This document shows positions 43,601 through 46,129 of a stretch of DNA of 46,129 bases, in pieces (the stretch's first letter is position 1; every line of letters starts with the position of its first letter). Below the pieces are notes generated by a model that ran no database searches, was not told the DNA's origin, and saw nothing but the letters and a program-made list of their open reading frames with translations. The position numbers and the translations under genes are program-made. The stretch is from assembly GCA_020051775.1 (NCBI GenBank), contig JAGVQJ010000158.1, forward strand, positions 1 through 46,129. Reading direction: 5' to 3'. This DNA comes from Calditrichota bacterium (lineage in GTDB: Bacteria; Electryoneota; B3-LCP).

Positions 43601-44062
43601 ATTCAAAATGTACCGGGCAACGCGCCGGCGGGATCTTATTGGTACGAAGCCCGCGTGGGAGATCATCCCACGGTCATCTGGGATACCAGCGGATTCGCCT
43701 TCACCAAAACGGTCGCGGACGATGGCATTCCCGTGGATGACTGGAGTTGCACAGGTCAAAGCTTCGAGCAGGAGGCAACCATTACGGCTTCCACCCCCCA
43801 GAGCTTCACTTTGAAAGGAGCCTGCCCCAATCCCTTCAATCCGTACACCAATATCAGCTTCGCGTTGCCGGAAGATTCCCGGGTTCACCTGGCGATCTTC
43901 GACGTAACCGGGCGACAAGTGGCCTCTCTGGTGGAGGGCTGGCGGGAGGCGGGAACTCACGTCGTCACCTTCGATGGATCGAACTTAGCTTCAGGTGTAT
44001 ACATTTACTGCATGAGAGCGGGCGCGTTTATCGCCAGCGAAAAGATGGTGCTGGTCAAGTAG
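40670..44062 (+). CDS. Giant right-handed beta-helix surface protein with PNPFNP sorting tail
   Basis: 1130 aa from the ATG at 40670 (AAAGGAGG upstream); the track start 40628 lies in front of the signal peptide MFRKISVVLIYLALATAHVSA. After an N-terminal cap (IIPPGNVSGTW...GWHSLRFVN) come some 23 repeats, about 20-40 residues apart, of the C-T-I-S-G-N-T-A...GGGI type, typical of parallel beta-helix / polymorphic-membrane-protein-like passenger domains. A CIDAGDP segment closes the helix. Next comes an Ig-like linker (NLTITLTPVNPPIVIPASGGSF). The last ~80 residues (CPNPFNPYTNISFALPEDSR...FDGSNLASGVYIY) form a FlgD-like / T9SS type A sorting module. Probably secreted and surface-held. It is the paralog of the frameshifted gene at 34666. 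Confidence 0.9.
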   Translation: MFRKISVVLIYLALATAHVSAQTIIPPGNVSGTWTATGSPYLIMGEITVPTGQTLTIQPEVEVIFQGHYKFIINGYLEAIGTETDSILFTAADTAIGWHSLRFVNAPDSSHLAYCIVQYGKATGATIDDMIGGGIACFTSNPVISHCLIRWNYAYMFGGGTVSVYGGNPIFNYCTISENTAYQNAGVGGGWITAPHYNYCTISGNTATYVGGGVGGGYGADPTFDHCTISGNSAGSSAGVCYGAGANPILTYCTVSGNSATDYRGGIGLGTDCGGLMDHCIISGNTATWHGGIGVGLVCTTDITNCTICGNTADSSGGGIALVDNYSGTIDSCLITGNSAGWNGGGIFCIGATDSATISHCAISDNTAGNYGGGIACVDSANPTIEYCTLSSNEADSCGGGIACRNSDPFVDHCTITGNDAAVYGGGTVSSYGSAPTYSYCDISANTALIHGGCGGGWENASPTYLHCTISNNSAIYAGGGMGHGENASPTISYCTISGNAAGMAGTGGVGFYYGCHGSMDNCTITGNSAPGALGGGISIAYVADPIISNCTITGNTSTGGIGGGIIVAYVANPTISNCTISGNSATNGGGIAADSANPTIENCTINDNEADSSSGGIWLIYSDAVIDSCTVSGNTADFSYGGIGFKHSSPVITNCLIENNSALGSGIGYGGGGLGYAYSSNSVINNCNFIGNMTYGVGGGLVVSQVGTSGTISHCTFTNDSAAWGGAILVGMGSMPTIERCTIQGNAAGAYGGGLHYAYGGGGITRHCTISGNHSSTGGSGIDVYGCFPTIKNTIVEGNTGGIAGVYSTNAITINYGDFWNNQNANFAGNVSPGIGQQVSVNINGDSCDCYHNIFLDPLFVAPGNFHLQDDSPCIDAGDPALPCDPDGTIADIGRYYFDQPIPNLTITLTPVNPPIVIPASGGSFTFDATMTNNEAISENFDVWIMVRLPNQSWYGPVLGPINLTLPAGGTLTRQRIQNVPGNAPAGSYWYEARVGDHPTVIWDTSGFAFTKTVADDGIPVDDWSCTGQSFEQEATITASTPQSFTLKGACPNPFNPYTNISFALPEDSRVHLAIFDVTGRQVASLVEGWREAGTHVVTFDGSNLASGVYIYCMRAGAFIASEKMVLVK

Positions 44063-44093
44063 TCTCAAGTCTCGAGTAACCAGCTGCAAGTAA

Positions 44094-44123
44094 ACCGGGG
44101 GCGGGCGAAAGTCCGCCCCCGGT
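44094..44123 (+). terminator. Strong GC hairpin after the giant beta-helix gene
   Basis: ACCGGGGGCGGGC-gaaa-GTCCGCCCCCGGT: a 13-bp stem with a GNRA-type loop, 31 nt after the stop. There is no U-tract. It shares the GGGCGGGC/GTCCGCCC core with 40170-40191. Confidence 0.6.
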
Positions 44124-44346
44124 GCTCTATTTCATCATAGAGCGTCCTGGACCACTCCATCACGCCAGTTTTATAGTATGATATGAATGGCGAGCCACTA
44201 TAACCTGAGATCCCCCCTTTGATTCTCCCCTTTTCAAGGGGGGAACACGAGCTCCCTCTCAGGGGGCTTGTTGTCTTTGTAGCCCGCTGCTTTAGCGGCG
44301 GGCGAGCTTGAAACTTTTCTCCCGATAAAAATATTATAAATTTATG
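44094..44346. other. Gene-free region rich in hairpins
   Basis: Besides the 44094 hairpin there is a GATCCCCCC...CAAGGGGGGAA repeat unit near 44211-44244, an AGCTCCC/GGGGGCT hairpin, and GCCCGCTGC-ttta-GCGGCGGGC (44282-44303). No coding frame stands out. Confidence 0.5.
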
Positions 44347-44375
44347 TTGTAAGTTACGGAAACATTTACTATATT
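44347..44375 (+). promoter_or_regulatory. Promoter for the MarR-GNAT gene
   Basis: TTGTAA (44347-44352), 17 nt, TATATT (44370-44375). A second -10-like TATAAT is at 44383-44388. AGTTACG occurs twice as a direct repeat (44352-44358 and 44376-44382), 24 bp apart, and could be an operator. Confidence 0.45.
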
Positions 44376-44402
44376 AGTTACGTATAATCTACAGACAGGA
44401 TC

Positions 44403-45389
44403 ATGGACTTCTTTGCTGAACTAAAAGAACAGGCGCTGGCCAGCCGCTTGAAGCGCCTCAGCGAACGGATGTTGGAAGAGGGTGAAGCCCTCTACCAGGA
44501 GCTCGGTTTCAACTTCCGGCCGCGCTGGTTTCCCTTGTTCTACACATTGAGCCGCCAAAGCCCGCTGGCCGTCACGGAATTGGCGGCGGAGCTGGGGATT
44601 TCTCATCCGGCAGTGAACAAAATAGCTCATGAAATGTCGAAGGCGGGATTGATCACAGAGACGAAAGACAGTCGCGATGACCGCAAGCGGATGCTCAGCC
44701 TCAGTCCCAAAGGACGTGAGACGCTGGTCCAATTGCAGCCGGTGTGGGATCACATTCGCCAGGGCGCGCAAGAGATGTTGAAGGAAGCCAAGGTAAATCT
44801 GGTGGAAGATCTGGAGAAGGTGGAGAAGGCTTTCGCCCGGCAATCGGTCGTGGCTCGCGTGCGTGAACGAATGGGTGTCCCCCAGCCTACGACGCTTTCC
44901 ATCGTGGATTACCGCCCTGCTTACAAAAAATATTTTAAGAGTCTGAACGAGGCCTGGTTGAAGGATTTCGGGTTGGAGAAACATGACGTGGCCATGCTAA
45001 ACGATCCCAACCGGAACATCCTCATGCGAGGGGGAGCGATTCTGTTCGCCTTAATTAGCAACCAGGTCGTGGGGACGTGCGCTCTGGTGCGCTATAAAAA
45101 TGACGTGTTTGAACTATGCAAAATGGCGGTAACACCAGCGGCACGCAGGAACGGTATCGGACGCGCCTTGACGCAAGCCATTTTGGCTCGCGCCCGGGAA
45201 CGGGGCGCCAAGCAGGTTTTCCTGCAAACCAGCCCCAAACTCGCAGCAGCGGTAAAGCTATATCAGCAGGCTGGATTCTTAACCTCGAAATCCTTTACGC
45301 TTCCCAGACCGGACTATAATCGCTGCAGTATCACCATGATCATTGATCTGACTGATAGAGCACCACAGGAGAATTTCTATGAATTATGA
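44403..45389 (+). CDS. MarR-type regulator fused to a GNAT acetyltransferase
   Basis: 328 aa. Residues 1-150 form a MarR winged helix (SPLAVTELAAELGISHPAVNKIAHEMSKAGLITETKDSRDDRKRMLSLSPKGRETL). Residues 165-315 form a GNAT domain with the acetyl-CoA loop VTPAARRNGIGRALTQAIL. Such fusions are known in many bacteria, often controlling small-molecule or metal responses. The promoter with a repeated AGTTACG suggests autoregulation. The S41 protease gene begins inside its last codons. Confidence 0.9.
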   Translation: MDFFAELKEQALASRLKRLSERMLEEGEALYQELGFNFRPRWFPLFYTLSRQSPLAVTELAAELGISHPAVNKIAHEMSKAGLITETKDSRDDRKRMLSLSPKGRETLVQLQPVWDHIRQGAQEMLKEAKVNLVEDLEKVEKAFARQSVVARVRERMGVPQPTTLSIVDYRPAYKKYFKSLNEAWLKDFGLEKHDVAMLNDPNRNILMRGGAILFALISNQVVGTCALVRYKNDVFELCKMAVTPAARRNGIGRALTQAILARARERGAKQVFLQTSPKLAAAVKLYQQAGFLTSKSFTLPRPDYNRCSITMIIDLTDRAPQENFYEL

Positions 45390-46129
45390 GCATCGAATCT
45401 GTAACTATCGTCGGGGTCGAGTCGTCCTCTTAATAGCGTTGATCGGTCTGATCATTGTTTGGACTCCTTCGACGGCCCTTTATGCTTTTCCGCCTTTTGC
45501 GCAACCCGGCCAACTTCCGGCCATAGACGCCGCCACGCAGCAGGCCATTATTGACAAGATCACAGCCGCTCTGAACAAAGCCTATGTCTTTGCTGACCAA
45601 GCCGCCTCGATTGATTCCCTCTTGCACGCGAACTTAACCGCCGGAGCGTATCGGGAATTAACCGATCCAGCCCTGTTCACTCGCAAATTAATGGAGGACA
45701 TGCAAACGGTTTGCACCGATAGGCATCTGGGGACGGCTGCTTTTCACCCGTCGGCGGTTAAGGCAGACAATCCGCAAGACAGCGTACGATTGGCCGAGCG
45801 GGAAGAAGAAAGCCTTCGCAAATCCAATTACGGCTTTAAAAAAGTGGAAATCCTTCCGGGTAACATTGGCTATCTGAAATTTAATCAATTTGCCGTGGTT
45901 AACAAAGCAGGTGAAACGGCTATCGGCGCCATGAATTTTTTAGGCAATGTGGATGCCCTGATTATCGATCTGCGCGAAAACGGCGGCGGAAGCCCGTGCA
46001 TGATTCGGCTTCTCAGCGGATACTTTTTCCGGGAATCCGAACATCTGGTGAGCTGGTATCATCGAGATACCGACGAAACCATCCAGTCCCATAGCCAGGA
46101 CTATGTCCCGGGGAAGCGCCTGATCGATA
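45379..46129 (+). CDS. S41 family peptidase, N-terminal part (runs off the window)
   Basis: The ORF track omits it because the stop is outside. From the ATG at 45379 (AGGAGA 7 nt upstream) the frame is open for 250 codons to the edge. A membrane or signal segment (VVLLIALIGLIIVW) is followed by a helical domain (TQQAIIDKITAALNKAYVF, LMEDMQTVCTDRHLGT) and GNIGYLKFNQF. DALIIDLRENGGGSPCMIRLLSGYFF is the S41 core of IRBP/CtpA-type peptidases. The catalytic serine lies beyond the window. It overlaps the MarR-GNAT gene by 11 nt. Exported peptidase, substrate unknown. Confidence 0.85.
   Translation, partial: MNYEHRICNYRRGRVVLLIALIGLIIVWTPSTALYAFPPFAQPGQLPAIDAATQQAIIDKITAALNKAYVFADQAASIDSLLHANLTAGAYRELTDPALFTRKLMEDMQTVCTDRHLGTAAFHPSAVKADNPQDSVRLAEREEESLRKSNYGFKKVEILPGNIGYLKFNQFAVVNKAGETAIGAMNFLGNVDALIIDLRENGGGSPCMIRLLSGYFFRESEHLVSWYHRDTDETIQSHSQDYVPGKRLID

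Overview
The window is bacterial and densely coded, mostly on the + strand. Several proteins end in a C-terminal PNPFNP...G-x-Y module (FlgD-like / T9SS type A sorting type). Secreted beta-helix proteins and lipoproteins are common, and the recognisable promoters mostly read TTGAnn-N17-TAnnTT. Together these suggest an uncultured FCB-group bacterium (Zixibacteria, KSB1 or a similar candidate phylum). That placement is an inference. TGA is an ordinary stop codon here, ending for example lemA, the nucleotidyltransferase and the DUF3566 gene.

Layout. 2-100: tail of an upstream gene. 317-2074: Ig-repeat lipoprotein. 2250-7544: TldD with a Tat signal, a cupin, PmbA/TldE, a thioredoxin-reductase-like flavoprotein and a short RlmN/Cfr-like radical SAM protein. 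7562-15508: TPM/YgcG protein, GT-C glycosyltransferase, nucleotidyltransferase, two-domain oxidoreductase, LemA, M29 aminopeptidase and SAM hydrolase. 15868-20154: secreted oligopeptidase F, DUF3566 membrane protein and glnS. 20275-22148 (minus): AT-rich TcmP / Gp37-Gp68 three-Cys-motif pair. 22336-26464: two paralogous L-domain lipoproteins and phzF, arranged as a tandem duplication that left two 5' fragments of phzF. 26534-29251: a redox neighbourhood. 29358-31253: isochorismatase-family hydrolase and a ChaN/Tiki-like protein. 31442-33119: AT-rich three-gene operon of unknown function ending in a HEPN protein. 33208-36731: gltX and a frameshifted beta-helix gene. 36802-40145: NDUFA9-like epimerase (minus) and maeB. 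40146-44062: an orphan promoter-terminator unit, a 22-codon leader ORF and a giant beta-helix protein. 44403-46129: MarR-GNAT fusion and the start of an S41 protease.

The most notable item is hidden from the ORF track. On the minus strand, a 424-codon gene (27808 to 26534) has an in-frame TGA at codon 52, exactly at the first cysteine of a thioredoxin CxxC motif (U-S-A-C). Twelve nt after the TGA is a 6-bp hairpin with a G-first loop. The position and shape fit a bacterial SECIS element, so I predict a periplasmic thioredoxin-TPR selenoprotein. The track shows only its C-terminal 306 residues. The peroxiredoxin and a small winged-helix protein lie nearby.

Other points worth following: the RlmN/Cfr-like protein that keeps all five key cysteines but lacks the usual N-terminal domain and is translationally coupled to a flavoprotein reductase; the 1.67-kb tandem duplication that carries phzF 5' ends; the HEPN operon; and the orphan transcript at 40295-40508.
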